Origin: Moniliophthora roreri
Taxonomy: Eukaryota; Basidiomycota; Agaricomycetes; Agaricales; Marasmiaceae
Assembly (NCBI GenBank): GCA_001466705.2
Contig: LATX02000001.1
Coordinates: forward strand, 2,976,001-3,040,000
DNA length: 64,000 nt
Direction of reading: 5' to 3'
Under the pieces are notes generated by a model. That model was not told where the DNA came from. It saw only the letters and a program-made list of their open reading frames with translations, and searched no databases. How positions within the stretch are numbered: the first letter of the stretch is position 1; each line of letters begins with the position of its first letter. Positions 33,640-45,409 of the stretch are shown here, in pieces. The translations under genes and the position numbers were made by a program.

Positions 33640-33960
33640 TAAGAGAAAACAGATTGGGTACGCACACCCCTGTAACCGTCGTATCTCAAATAGTTAAATT
33701 TGATTCCGGCATTGGTTGCCTGCTTGGGTACGATTTTGTAGTGTACGCATGAATGAAAAATTTTCATCCAGTCATCAAGAGCCAGAATAAAAGGGTGTGG
33801 AGTGGAGGCCGGGGGTGACCATCAAGGTGAGTCTTGACCAGCTTCAGGGTCATCGTGGTAACTGGGCGAAATCCCGCCGTGTGAAAGACCTTACAGGATC
33901 TATCTTCCCTCGAGCGCTCACTTGCCGAACTCTTATCCAATCGCTTATTCCAAGTCCTCG
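33640..33960. repeat. Diverged repeat, copy 1 (partner at 36440-36670)
   Basis: Shares with 36440-36670, in direct orientation, agattgggtac, gtcgtatctcaa, gtgtggaggcc, accagcttcagggtcat, ggtggtaac or gtggtaac, cgtgtgaaagacc and gagcgctcacttgcc. Copy 1 has an insertion of about 100 nt. The partner lies upstream of the PA-domain-like gene, so this copy may be a displaced promoter fragment of that gene family. From 33961 to 34264 no further feature was recognised. Confidence 0.75.
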
Positions 33961-34264
33961 TCCTCGTTCGACATGCCAAATATCCGAACCGCGAAGAAAG
34001 AGTCATTATTATCGAATTCTCTTCCAGGCAAACTGCATTTATTCACAACCTTGGGTGTTGCTAACGGATTACTCCAGCTGTGGAACTGTGTAAGTATCAC
34101 CGACATCAGAATGGCATTCGCATTCGAATTCTCTAGGGAACCCAAAGCGTTCTTGAGCTACGTATACACCCGAGCATGGCCATGCGCACATCCTAGATAT
34201 CTATATCCAAAACACTCCCAAATTATTCTCCGATCTTGCTCTCGTTCGCAAATCCCCTTCCCTA

Positions 34265-34798
34265 GTCCGCGCGAGCAATTACTCCGAAAAGCGGTGAATG
34301 ATTCGCATCTTCGTAAACGTGGTCATGCTTCTTTAATTGTTTGCGAAATCTATGGTGTGGAGCTCAAGGAACCTAGAAGAATAGGAAAGTTGGAAAAACT
34401 TAGAATGGCTCGACAGCTAGTAATGTCGAGATACAAGTTTACACCAACTGCTTCACTCTGACGACTCATTACTCGCGATCACTCATTGCAGAACAGCGCT
34501 AATCTCATCGGTACTAAAAGTCCTCATGTCCTGCATGACAACCAATAAAACGCCCTTGTCCGCAGCTACGGTGGCATTCACAATTGCCGAAGGTCAAGTT
34601 GATGGTCGGTATTACCAGGGTTCGATGCTTGACCACATGCGTCATCTCAAATTTATCTCTATCCTCCCGCTAAATGCTCGGACGTCCTGATTGCATTCGC
34701 TATGTTGGTCGATTTCGTTAGCGTCACCTGAGTTGTCTTTCTCGTCCTATATATACCAGGGGGTTCCACGTCCTCGCCCCACCACAACTCGGTCTAAA
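34265..34798 (+). promoter_or_regulatory. GE2 upstream region with TATA box, duplicated with GE1
   Basis: TATA element cctatatatacc at about 34746-34757, some 42 nt before the GE2 ATG. The block is the inverted, diverged copy of about 10113-10660. Conserved stretches include the region around cctcccgctaaatgctcgga and the EQLLRK/KRGHAS-coding segment. Shared regulation of the two esterases is an inference from this conservation. Confidence 0.65.
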
Positions 34799-36123
34799 AT
34801 GGTCCTCTTGTCTGGCTCCTTCCTTCTTCTCCTGTCCGCTTTGACTGCGGGTGTCGCTCCTGTACGTAGTCTGTAGCTCCCGAGCCACTTCGTACTGATT
34901 ATCGTATTGTAATGGTAGGGCGCTAATGCTGCGGCTCTCAAGCCATTGGCTTGCCCTGCTATTCCAAGCAACCCGACATCAAGTTCAAATGCCAAACTTC
35001 CTGATCCGTTCACCTTTGCCGATGGCACCAAAGTGGCAACACTGGACGACTGGACCTGCCGTGCAGACGAGATTAGCCAGCTTATCCAGACATACGAGCT
35101 GGGAGTCAAGCCGCCAAAGCCTTCTACACTCACTGCTTCCTACTCCGGAGGCAGCCTGACTATCAATGCCTCCGAGGGTGGCAAGTCCATCTCCTTCTCT
35201 GCTTCCATTACGCTGCCCTCTGGAAGCGGACCGTTCCCGACCATTATTGCTCTCGACGGACCTAGCATTCCTCGCCCGAGTAACGTCGCTATCATCACCT
35301 TCAGCACGAACGACATGGCTTCTCAGGCTAGTGCTAGCAGCCGTGGTCAGGGGAAGTTCTACCAGCTCTACGGGAGTAACCACAGCGCTGGTGCTATGAT
35401 AGCGTGGTCCTGGGGCATTAGTCGTATCATCGACGCCTTGGAGATCACTCCTAGCGCCAACATTGACACCGAGAGGCTCGCTGTGACCGGTTGTTCGAGA
35501 AATGGTAAAGGTGCTCTTGTAGCGGGTGCCTTTGAGCCTCGTATCGCTCTCACCATTCCACAAGAGTCTGGTTCTGGCGGAAGCGATTGTTGGCGTCTCT
35601 CTGATGATAGTGAGTTTCAAGTTTTCTTCCAAAGTTCGATAATGCGCTTACCGGAATTGTTCAATATCACACAGTGATGTCGAATGGTATCGAAACCCAG
35701 ACTGCGCAAGAGATCGTTCAAGAGAATGTCTGGTTTTCGACTGCCTTTGACACTTTCGCCCAGTCCTCTGTCAACACTTTACCTTTCGACCACCACGTGT
35801 TAATGGGTCTCGTCGCCCCTCGTGGTCTTTTCGTCATTGACCAAATTGGTATTGACTGGTTGGGTGCGCCAAGTTCATTCGGATGTATGAAGGCGGCACA
35901 TAGGATTTGGGATTCGCTCGGTTCTTCCGACACCTTTGGATTCTCACAGTCAGCCGCACACAACCACTGTTCCTTCCCTTCTTCCCAGCAGGACCAGTTG
36001 AATGCTTTCATCAACAGGTTCTTGTTTGACCAGCCGACGAATACCGACATCCAGGAAACTGCAGGTGACTACACCTACACACAGGGAGAGTGGGATGACT
36101 GGACTAATCCAACACTCAACTGA
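34799..36123 (+). CDS. Glucuronoyl methylesterase, family CE15, without CBM (GE2)
   Basis: Three exons (34799-34861, 34919-35609, 35675-36123) give 400 residues. Signal peptide MVLLSGSFLLLLSALTAG is identical to GE1. Exons 1 and 2 are the same lengths as in GE1 (63 and 691 nt). The catalytic motifs are GCSRNGKG (nucleophile serine), FEPRIALTIPQESG, and SAAHNHCSFPSSQQ (histidine; GE1 has SAGHNHC). The protein stops at GEWDDWTNPTLN exactly where GE1 enters its Ser/Thr linker, so GE2 lacks linker and CBM1. It should hydrolyse 4-O-methyl-glucuronoyl esters linking xylan to lignin. Located next to the sugar transporter pair. Frame is intact. Confidence 0.96.
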
Positions 36124-36858
36124 ATTCCATTCCATCGCTACTATCGAATACACCACTACAATTTCGAATGTTGGAGACGCGCCGAACAAAATCATCCATA
36201 CAGTGGCGTTGAAACTGATCGTAGTGGCGAAGAGTTGTAATTCTTTTTTGTATGTTTTGTCTGTGTATTGTTGACTTTGATTTGCTCCCGTCCCTCGTGA
36301 AGAACCGATCTGGAGAAGTGATAAATTAGCCGTTTACGTCTTCTGCTCAAGAACAAGAGGGCACAAATTTCAGTCCAGAGTCCATAGAAACCTAAAGCGA
36401 TCAGGGCATATCGATATCTTGGTAGGGAGATGCGTCGATACGCTGAAATGCGAATGCGGACAATGTAAGGAAAGAACAAAGATTGGGTACACCGTCGTAT
36501 CTCAATGGCTGAACCTTCGTTGGAAAATAGTGTGGAGGCCAAGGGCAATCATCAACCAGCTTCAGGGTCATGGTGGTAACTTAGTGAAATCCTGCCGTGT
36601 GAAAGACCCTGCTGTCTGTCTATCTCCCCTGAGCGCTCACTTGCCAAACTTTTATCCAACCGTCCGTCCGACCAAACCCAGCTCGCCGACTCACGAAAGC
36701 ATCTTTCTAGACCTGCAATTGGTCTCTGTACAACGATGGTGAGCTCTTGAAGAATTGACGGGTCATTGCTGTGCTAATTTGCCGACCCAGGAACTGGACA
36801 AGTACCACCATGAGCCTTTGGACCTGAGCCTAGTTGATACCCATCTTTTCCTCCTTCA
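36124..36858. other. Intergenic stretch with diverged repeat copy 2 (36440-36670)
   Basis: The middle of this stretch is the direct-repeat partner of 33640-33960. The remainder is GE2 3' flank and the leader of the PA-domain-like gene. No other gene was recognised. Confidence 0.6.
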
Positions 36859-37936
36859 ATGGTCTTCCTTGGCCTCTACACTCTTTTATTCACCCTCTTT
36901 ACAATTGGATGCAAGGGCTTCATTCCTGCCTACCCGACTAATGATACCCAAGCCGCAGTAAACGCTGGAATCAATCTTAAGGACGGATCCACAATTGATA
37001 TAAAATGGTTCGACAAAGGGTTTGTCTTCAACCAACTCGTATTTCTTTTTCTTTTTTCTTATTTACGTTTTCAGCATGTTTTTAGCACCTGTATCATATC
37101 AATTCCCAGGTCAAGGCAGCACTGGATTAGTTGAAGGAGCATTTGTTCAATTTACAGAACCGAGTGGGATTGAAGCGAGTAAGCGACAGTTTGCGTACGA
37201 GAACTTTTGTCTCGAATTTTGACCTTTTCTAGCTTCCACTCCATGGATTGCTTTGATATCCTGCGACGCAAATTCGACTGACGCATCTCCCGAACAGGAT
37301 ATCTTTACCTACGCGCACAGTAAAGGCGCAGTCGGAGCTGCGAGTACCACCCCCACCTCCATCCAATACGCGTCCTCAAGTTACATGTACAGCTTCTCTA
37401 CTCCCTCTACTCCACCACCTGCATCCTCACCTCGTACCTGGACCCAAGCCCAATCGACATATTCCTCTCCACCGAAAACTCGGTCTCCCGAATAATTTAA
37501 AGCACGTTTCAAGTCAATCTCAAAGATCCATCTCTCGCCAACTACGACGGGAGTAAATTGACCTCGACTGCGGCGTTTGTCAATCAGAGTCTTAGGAGTG
37601 GTGCCCCGAGAGAAGCAGGGTATCTTATTGCTTGGTTGATTGCCCACAATGCTACCTTTGATACCAGCTACACGTTGGGCGATACTCTTTGGAGTTCGAT
37701 ATATACCGAGCTTCCAACGTCAATGATTGCGGGCTCTGCTTCTCACTCTCAAGTGACCGCAACCGGAACGCCAAGGGCGACGGCGACGGCAGATGGGTCG
37801 AGTAATGCTGCATTTAGGTTTGACGCTCCCTTGACTTGGCCGAGGTGAGTTTGATTTTTCATTATACATCGTACAGTTTACATCGCTGACTGCTACTAGC
37901 TTCTTACTTACTCTCTGTCTGGGTTTTGGTCTCTGA
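36859..37936 (+). CDS. PA-domain-like secreted protein with GPI-type C-terminus, possibly broken
   Basis: Starts MVFLGLYTLLFTLFTIGCKG (signal peptide). Exons then read GINLKDGSTIDIKWFDKG, MFLAPVSYQFPGQGSTGLVE and GAFVQFTEPSGIEA. Next come TPWIALISCDANSTDASPEQ, DIFTYAHSKGA, and (after a likely 62-nt intron ending at catgtacag) LLYSLYSTTCILTSYLDPSP. The ISCD...A-KGA-LLYS pattern is the protease-associated (PA) fold found in agaric membrane RING-finger proteins. Further on: QVNLKDPSLANYDGSKLTST, then a Thr/Ala/Ser stalk, and after a last intron WPSFLLTLCLGFGL and stop, which looks like a GPI-attachment tail rather than a TM-RING. An in-frame TAA near 37496 after SVSRII interrupts the protein unless an unseen intron removes it. 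Treat as possible pseudogene. Confidence 0.6.
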
Positions 37937-38048
37937 ATATTGCTGTACATACAATATAATATTACTATCTTATTCATACTCGTGTTCTGACTTGCGTGAT
38001 GTTCCTCGAGTGATTGCAAAACTCAACGCTTTCCCACAATAGACCGTC

Positions 38049-40437
38049 ATGTCCCTTTCTTCCCTCTCACCCTCACTCACCAAACTCATTTCCACCCTCC
38101 CCAATCCATTCGACCAATCCCAACTCGACCAACTCGTGAAACAGACACTAGAAGACACTCAGAACATCTCATCACCCGAGAACAGAAAAAGCCAATGGGA
38201 ATATCTACTCCGAAACAAAGTCTTTGAACTCGCTTCTACCGAAGGGGCCGCACTCAAGAACCCCAAACCCGACGCTTTAGACACGTACTACACCCACCTC
38301 CGCACTCTCCTCGACATCACTCTAACCTTCACTGAACACCAATCCACCTCGGGCATAGACCCTTCCTTCCCCTTCCAAATCCTTCAAGACCTCCTCGAAA
38401 CCCAAACAATCTCCTCATGTAGCCACATATTCACATGGATAGAATCACGCAAAGACCGTTTAACGCAAGGAATGATTCCACAAAAAGGAAAAGCGTTGAT
38501 TCTGTTGAGGACATTGAATGATTTATTAAGGAGGTTGAGTAAGATGGGGATGGGGATGACGGGGTTTTGTGGGAGGATTTTGTGTTTTTTGAGTGGGGTA
38601 TTTCCATTGGGAGAGAGGAGTGGGGTGAATTTAAGGGGAGAGTATGGGCCTGTTTGGGAGGGGGCACATATTGAGTATGAAGGAGGTGAGGAGATGCAGG
38701 TGGATGAGGAGAAGGTTAATAAAGGTGCAAAGACGGCGACGACGGCTGCGCAGAAAACTGGTGAGTCGACGAGCTTTGGGTTGACCAGAGACTAACCTAG
38801 CCTTGACTTGTAGACCTATACAACACATTTTGGTCTCTCCAGCTTTACTTTAGCAAACCGTCCCACTTTGCCTCACATCCAAGTGCATTTGCAGAATTCA
38901 AAGCAGCCATAAGCAAAATATTACCTGTGCTTAAGGAAGCTAATGCAAAGGAACGGCTGATGATGGGTAGTAAAGCTGCGGTTCCAGCCCCTGGTTCGAA
39001 GCGTAAACGCGAACGCGAACAAGACGAGGACGAGGGTGAAGCTACAGAAGAATATTTCTTTGCAAAGTTTCTTACGAGTCCCGAATTACTCGATCTTGAG
39101 GTTAGTATTTTACGCGTGTACTCTCTACCTTATGACTAGCTAATAATGCCACGTAGATCGCAGACACCCAGTTTCGCCGACAAATCCTCCTCCAACTCCT
39201 CATTCTCCTCTCACATCTCCTCACGTTCACCAAATCCGCCAAAGCTACATGGGTTACGCCCCGAAACCGTTCGTTACATATGGATTTTACACTCTCCGAC
39301 GATACCGGGGAAGTCCAGTGGGTACAAGAAACATACAACAAAGCCCTTGAAGAGTTGAGGCAGACTTCGGCTTTGGGGTGTAGTGGAAGAACGTTTGCAG
39401 AGACTGCTCAAGCTATTTTGGAACGAGATCGGAATTGGGTTAAATGGAAGAATGAGCTTTGCGCGCCGTTTGATAAGGAGCCTTGGGGTGTGGAGGTTGA
39501 CGTAGAAGAAGAGGAAGCGGAAGGCGTGAAGAAGAAACGCAAAATTGGAATGGAAGAAGCTACCAAAGACGCAAGAGTAAAGATGGGGGAGTCACCGGAA
39601 GAGTGGCCGTGGAAATATGGCTCTGAACCGTTGACGGAGATCTGGGAGATGGGGTATAGGGATTTGGATGATTTGCAGAGGCCGTTCCAGTAAGTGAGCT
39701 TCACTCTATTCGATGTGGTAACTCACGCGTGTGCGCGCGTAGCCCTGGTGACATCAAAGACTTTATGAAAAAGATCGACCTTGAAAATCGGAGGATTGAG
39801 ATGCGGACCAAGACGTTGAGACAGCAGATGGAGAGGCGAGAAGCACAAGCTGCTGCGCTCAAGGCTAAAGCAGCGGCAGCAGCAGAGGCAGAAGCAGAGA
39901 CCAAGTCATCGGTTGATACACTAACACCAACACCCAGCTCGAGTCAAAATCAGACTCAAAGTTCTGCATCGCCATTGCACCCGTCTCTTCCAGCTAAACC
40001 GTCGACTGAACCTGCATCCGCGGACGTCAAACCAGCAGAGGAAGCGCCTCCGAAGGAATCAAGTGTGTCACCTGCACCTGCACCGGTACCTGCGCCTCTA
40101 CCACCCGACGATCAGATAATGAGGTCAGAAGAGGTGTGTGTTCTCGCTGTTTCTTCGGTCTCGGTACTCATCTATTGTACACTCTTAGAGCAAACAGCGC
40201 TGGGCCTGGCTTGCGCTCCGGACGGCCCGAGATATGCATTTATCACATTTTGGCAAGATTGGAACGGGAGATGTGGGGTTGTTGGTTCAAGAGATTGAGA
40301 AGGAGAAGGAAGCCAAGGAAAAGGAGGACAAGGGGCTTGTTGAGAATGCTCAGAGTCCGAGTCCGACAAAGTCTCCTGCGCCAGCACCTGTGGATGTTGA
40401 CCCGCAGGCGGATGTCAAGATGGAAGTGGTAGCGTAG
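38049..40437 (+). CDS. THO complex subunit 1 (THOC1/Hpr1 family)
   Basis: ATG 38049 begins [20 protein letters not shown]. Exon 1 (to 38760) encodes [43 protein letters not shown] and [20 protein letters not shown], the last being the THOC1 signature. Exon 2 (from 38814) reads [19 protein letters not shown] and an SKRKRERE basic stretch. Exon 3 (from 39157) has [20 protein letters not shown]. The end reads [37 protein letters not shown], with Lys/Glu and Pro/Ala-rich tails. The THO complex couples transcription elongation to mRNP export in the nucleus. The last intron (about 40133-40188) uses gtgtgtgttc; reading through it would give a wrong C-terminus. Five exons are visible. Confidence 0.92.
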
Positions 40438-40613
40438 ATACGATATACGATGTACACCAAAGATTTCTGGATAACGGACCGCGTGCTACCCAGGCAAATC
40501 CGGAAGAGGTCTGAGAAAAAGGGCTCAACGGAAATAGATTGCCCGAGCGTTGATCAGATAAAAAAGCCAAAAAAGGTTTCGTCAAATCTCCTTTTCATTT
40601 CTCTACGCTTACC

Positions 40614-42092
40614 ATGACCCAGCAAATAGAACCTCTCAGAGTATAACCATCTTTCCTTTCAATTTCATTTGCATTACTGACCCTCGTCATAGTATGTCCT
40701 CGTAACTGGTGGTGCAGGATACATCGGTAACAATTCGGAGACGCTCCTTTCCAATCCATTGCTGATCTCGTCCACAGGCTCCCACATAGTCTACTGCCTC
40801 GCAAAAACAAAACGATACAAAGTCATCTCTCTAGACAACAACCACAACTCTCACTCGAAAGCCCTCGACCGCGTTTCAGAGCTCGTCAAAGAAGAGTTTG
40901 CTTCAGACTCTCAAAGGGACCTCGAATGTGCCACGTTTGATTCACACAAGGTCGATTTGACGAAACCAGAAGAGATTAGAGCTGTTTTTGAAAAGTATGG
41001 AAAGGGTGGTATTTGGGGTGTTATACATGTTGCAGTGCGTACGATCCTTACCTCTCGCACCCCTTACGCTCCTAATACGTACGTCTTGCAGGCCTACAAA
41101 GCCGTCGGAGAAAGCACCCAAATCCCCTTAACCTACTACCAAAACAACGTCTCCGCCACCATCTCCCTTTTACAAATCATGGATGAATTTGATTGCACGC
41201 GTCTAGTCTATTCATCCTCCGCCACAGTATACGGTACACCTCCCAACGTCCCTATCCCTGAAACGACAAGGTTACAAGCGGATAGTCCGTATGGAAGGTC
41301 AAAGGTCATGTCCGAGACGGTGATTAAGGATTTGTGTCATTGTGAGTTGTGGCATGGGTACCCTGAAACGCGTCTTTTTTACTGACTCCACTGTGTAATT
41401 GACAGCACAACCGAACAGATGGTTGGCGATTTCGTTACGGTATTTCAAGTACGTGTCTGCTCCATGTTTACTGTCACCCTTTTTTTTTTTTACGCGACTA
41501 ACACACACGCTCTCTCTACTAGTCCCGCAGGCGCCCATCCATCCGGACGGGTTGGCGAAGACCCAATAGGCAAACCGCTCAATCTCTTACCGATTCTAGC
41601 CCATATGGCTGTTGGGAGAATTCAAGATTCGACATTGAAAGTGTTTGGGAATGATTATCCGACAAAGTGCGTTTTGGCTTTCCGATCAACAGCATTGATG
41701 CCTACTCCTGCCCCGACAGAGACGGCACCTGCGTACGCGACTACCTCCACGTCATCGACCTCGCCTCTGGCCACCTCCTTGCCTTGGACGCTCTCACCTC
41801 ATCCACCAGCTCCGTATTCCACGATCGACCAAATGGTAAATTCAAAGAATACAATCTAGGTAAAGGTAGAGGTCAAAGTGTACTCGAAATGATTGAAGCG
41901 ATGAGAAAAGCTACGGGTTTCGAGTACAAGACCGAGATTGTTGGGAGGAGAGAGGGTGATGTGCCGGATTTGACTGCTGATCCTGCATTGGCGGAAAACG
42001 AGTTGGGATTCAGTGCTCCACAGGATTTGGAAACAATGTGTAGGGATTTATGGAATTGGCAGAAGAAAAATCCGAGGGGGTATGAGGCGTAG
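40614..42092 (+). CDS. UDP-glucose 4-epimerase
   Basis: Exon 1 (40614-40640) encodes MTQQIEPLR and joins at 40693 to [16 protein letters not shown], the NAD-binding Rossmann motif. Later landmarks are [30 protein letters not shown], the catalytic YSSSATVYG serine region and SPYGRSK (YxxxK), [20 protein letters not shown], and [37 protein letters not shown] closes the protein. The enzyme interconverts UDP-glucose and UDP-galactose in the cytosol (Leloir pathway and wall precursor supply). Length, about 370 residues, fits a stand-alone epimerase; the mutarotase domain of yeast Gal10 is absent. The start is only 176 nt after the THO stop, so the promoter is compact. Six or so introns; one small exon joins at [14 protein letters not shown]. 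Confidence 0.94.
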
Positions 42093-42660
42093 AAGTCAAC
42101 TGGATTTAGGGACAGTCAAGTAATATTATGTGCTTTTAGACTATTACATGCTACGGTTACATACAATTTATACTCCTTTAGCTCGTTCACACTAAGTAAA
42201 GGACCCAAGCAGAACAGGACCGAGAACCTCGACGCGTGCGGCGGTGCGTTCAAATGAGGCAGAATTAAGCGCCCATGTTGCAAATTCGTTCTTCCTTCAC
42301 GTCGTTACCTACGACTGAGCTCATCGAACTGTGTCCTACCCCAGAGACATGCACCGTAATGACTCGGAGGTGCTCAGGCGTCAAGCAGACGGCGACTTTC
42401 TTTCACTCCTTGTCTTTGCTCAGTCAAGCTCCACGATCCGACGATCCAGAACATTTCAGTGTAGCTGAGAAGGCGATTGCGCACAGAGAGAGGATCGACT
42501 AGTGGTGTACTGTTCTGTTGATGCTGGGAAAAGAGTCCTTTATCGATAGCGGCCCAACTACCACTTCGGGATTAATTATTTTCACAGGAGACAGCCAGGT
42601 TGCCTCCTCCCAGCTCCATAGCTTCCCGACGCCGTACTTTTGCTCATCTTGCTCCCTCGC
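42093..42660. other. Intergenic stretch
   Basis: 3' flank of the epimerase and upstream region of the NACHT gene. An open frame at 42275-42502 has no recognisable feature. An additional upstream exon of the NACHT gene cannot be excluded here. Confidence 0.45.
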
Positions 42661-45109
42661 ATGTTTAATCGCTCAAGAGGCGCTACAATCTGGGGGGATG
42701 CTCATAATAATGTCGGACGGGATCAAAGCCATTGCAATAACGCTTATGAAGTGCATGGGAATGTGATCCATAATGTTTATAGTGGGGGCATATCGCCGAA
42801 TCTGGATGATCCAAGTAAGTTTTCGAGCCTTTGATACATGATAACCATGACTACCTTCAAGTCTCGAAAGATACTCTAAGGTTACTTGCAGAGAAAGCCG
42901 CACCTAATGCGTGCTATGATTCCGAGCAGCGTTTCCCTCCACCCAACTGCCATCCTGGAACTCGTGCCGAGATACTCGCGAAACTGAGCCAGTGGATTGA
43001 AGGCGAGAGAAGGTCGAGCAGAGTTTTCTGGCTTTATGGCTCCGCAGGCGTTGGGAAGTCGGCGATAGCGCAGAACTTGGCGGAGAAGTTTACGGGCAGG
43101 AAGATTGCTGCGTCATTCTTCTTCTCGCGGAGCGACACCTCTCGAGACAAACTAGAGCCATTTGTGGCTAGCCTTGCTTACCAACTTTGTAAATTAGGCT
43201 CACCACTGAAGCCAGTTTTGGGCCGGTTCATTATCGAGGCAATTTGTTCCGACCCCAACGTTTTCCATACATCTTGCGAAACACAGTTCCAAAGTCGAAT
43301 CAGAGGCATTTCAGAAACTCCCGAATACTGTTACTATTGACGGTCTGGACGAATGTGTTCAGCATCCGTCCCAGGAGAGGCTATTGGCAATTATTCGGAA
43401 ACCCATTACTTCTCCTACTCATACTCCTTGGGTCTTCCTCATTTTCAGTCGTCCTGAACCACAAATTCGTTGTGCCTTTGATCATGAGGACTTCGACAGA
43501 GTTTTGATGTGCCTTGCGATTACGCCGTCAGCGGAGGCAACTCGAGATATCCGGAAATATATGGTTGACTGTTTTGCGGACCTTCGAAAGAAGCACCGTG
43601 CCCTACGTTATGAAGGCACATCATGGCCTAGTGAAGATGCCATTGATAAGCTCGTCGACAGAGCTGATGGGCAGTTTATTTTCGCCAGCACGGTGATCAA
43701 GTTTGTTGATACCCATGACGAGCGGCCCCAGGATCGGTTGGAAACCATTCTCCGCATCTATGTCGACCATGGAGTGGACTCCCCTTATTCAGACTTGGAT
43801 TTATTGTATCATCAGATACTGTCAGCATGTCATCAATGGGAGAAAGTCCAACGAGTTCTGCGTCTACTGGTTACTCCTCACAAATGCCCACGGAATGATT
43901 CCAGTTGGAAAAATTCTTGGCATTCTCCTGCTATGGTTGCACTTCAACTGCATCTCAAGCATGGTGAAGTTGAGGCAATTCTTTCCAGATTGCACTCTGT
44001 GCTACAGATACCAGAGTATAACACGGATAACATACATATCACACATGCCTCATTTACTGAGTTCCTCTCTGATCCCAATTGCTCTGGAAAGTATTATACT
44101 CCAGAAATGTCCAAGTTGGAATACTATGACTTGGTGGCCACACTACTCCTGCACACACTTTCAACTATGAAAGTGCATTATCCCCTGTACCAACTACAGT
44201 CTGAGGTCACAACAGCCTTTCCACTGTGGAATAGCATGCTCCGGGACCAGGACACAGATTTTGGACTGATGAGGTATTCATGCTTTTCTTGGGATGCATA
44301 TTGCATACAAATTGAGTCCCCAAGTGCCCATCTTTTTGCAGCACTGAGTTGCTTTGATCCATATTCCTTCCTATCAACATACATCTTCTTCCAAGGCATC
44401 AACCTGCACTCTCCCTTTTGGAGGGATACCATCAAGTGGGCAAAGGTCTGTATCTCAGATGTATTGATTTATCTCAATAGTGTCTAAACCAAACTTTGGC
44501 AATAGTCTTTTGGGGAAAGCACTCTACAATTTGTTGGTGCATGGGAACCATTTCTCTGGGGTGGTTTTTGTGTTGCTTTTCCACCAAAAATCTCTAAGCA
44601 ATTGGCACTTGAGTGGACCTTCCACTTGGAGGAGAGCTTCTTGAATGGATATACTTACCATGTGGACACTTCTCGAAAAATATTTCTGCAGAGACTCTAC
44701 TTTGTTATAGTTGAAGTGTCAACCATAATATCCAGTTGGGGAGGCCACACTCTCTTGATACTGCCAGCTGATAGTCATATGATACTCCCAGAGGGCTGGC
44801 ATATGACACATATCACAAAGCACAATGAAGAGGTTTTCCACAGAGTATTAAATGTAATGGGGCAAGATGACATGGAATTACTGCTTGATGACATTCAGAT
44901 GGACACCTGTGAAATACTCATACGAAAATTGGTTAGGGTATGTACCATGTCAACAAATTCATGTTATGTCCTAAAATTGACTCTTTGCTTAGGAGGATGA
45001 CCTGGCTCATCTCAAGTCATTCCTGAAGGAACGCCGGAAGGAAGTAATCCCACAAGCCAATGACTGGCTGTACCGGCCCTTTTCAGGGGAAGGAGCACTC
45101 ACTGTTTGA
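42661..45109 (+). CDS. NACHT-domain NTPase (NLR-like), frameshifted near 43302
   Basis: Start MFNRSRGATIWGDAHNNVGR at 42661 resembles the N-terminal exon of many agaric NACHT proteins (NVGRDQ). After an intron (42815-42852) comes CHPGTRAEILAKLSQWIE, then Walker A in VFWLYGSAGVGKSAIAQNL, AASFFFSRSD and ASLAYQL. Walker B follows in VTIDGLDEC and the sensor IFSRPEPQIR. A helical C-terminal region runs to about 44480. Two more exons end WLYRPFSGEGALTV and stop at 45107-45109. Walker A and Walker B lie in different frames: removing one A near 43302 makes QFQSRI-EAFQKLPNTVTIDG continuous. So the gene is either a fresh pseudogene or carries a base-call error. NACHT proteins act as nucleotide-switched sensors in fungal non-self recognition; no effector domain or WD40/ankyrin repeats were seen here. 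The 44-45 kb part is AT-richer than neighbours. Confidence 0.85.
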
Positions 45110-45409
45110 TTGAGTGACCAATAAACCACACAGTGAGTCCTTGCTCTTATTCTGGGACGTTTCACATATTCATGACCAGGAGCAAGGCATCAGGAACCTT
45201 CAAGTTACAGTTTTTCCAATCTCATGTGTTTTAGACAATTACAATTACAATTTATGATTTGCTCTTTGACTTGATCTTAAGGTACAAAAGTGAGTCTACC
45301 TGATGTGCATTCTGCATGAATCTTGATCTTGGGTATTAGTGAAAGGGAAGAGGTTCCTACGTCAGATCTCAGTAACGCAGAAATCCAAGACACAAAGTCA
45401 CATACCGAC

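Noticed and set aside
34263..34461. Open frame shared by GE1 and GE2 upstream regions (EQLLRK, KRGHAS, VCEIYG)
   Set aside because: Interesting because it is retained in both copies, but it lacks a convincing start, contains differences that alter the frame ends, and fits better as duplicated promoter or the remnant of an earlier gene.
44100..45330. AT-richer block at the end of the NACHT gene considered as a transposon insertion
   Set aside because: The protein frame runs through it with normal introns (SFGESTLQFVGAWEPF, then WHMTHITKHNEEVFHR) and no terminal repeats were found.
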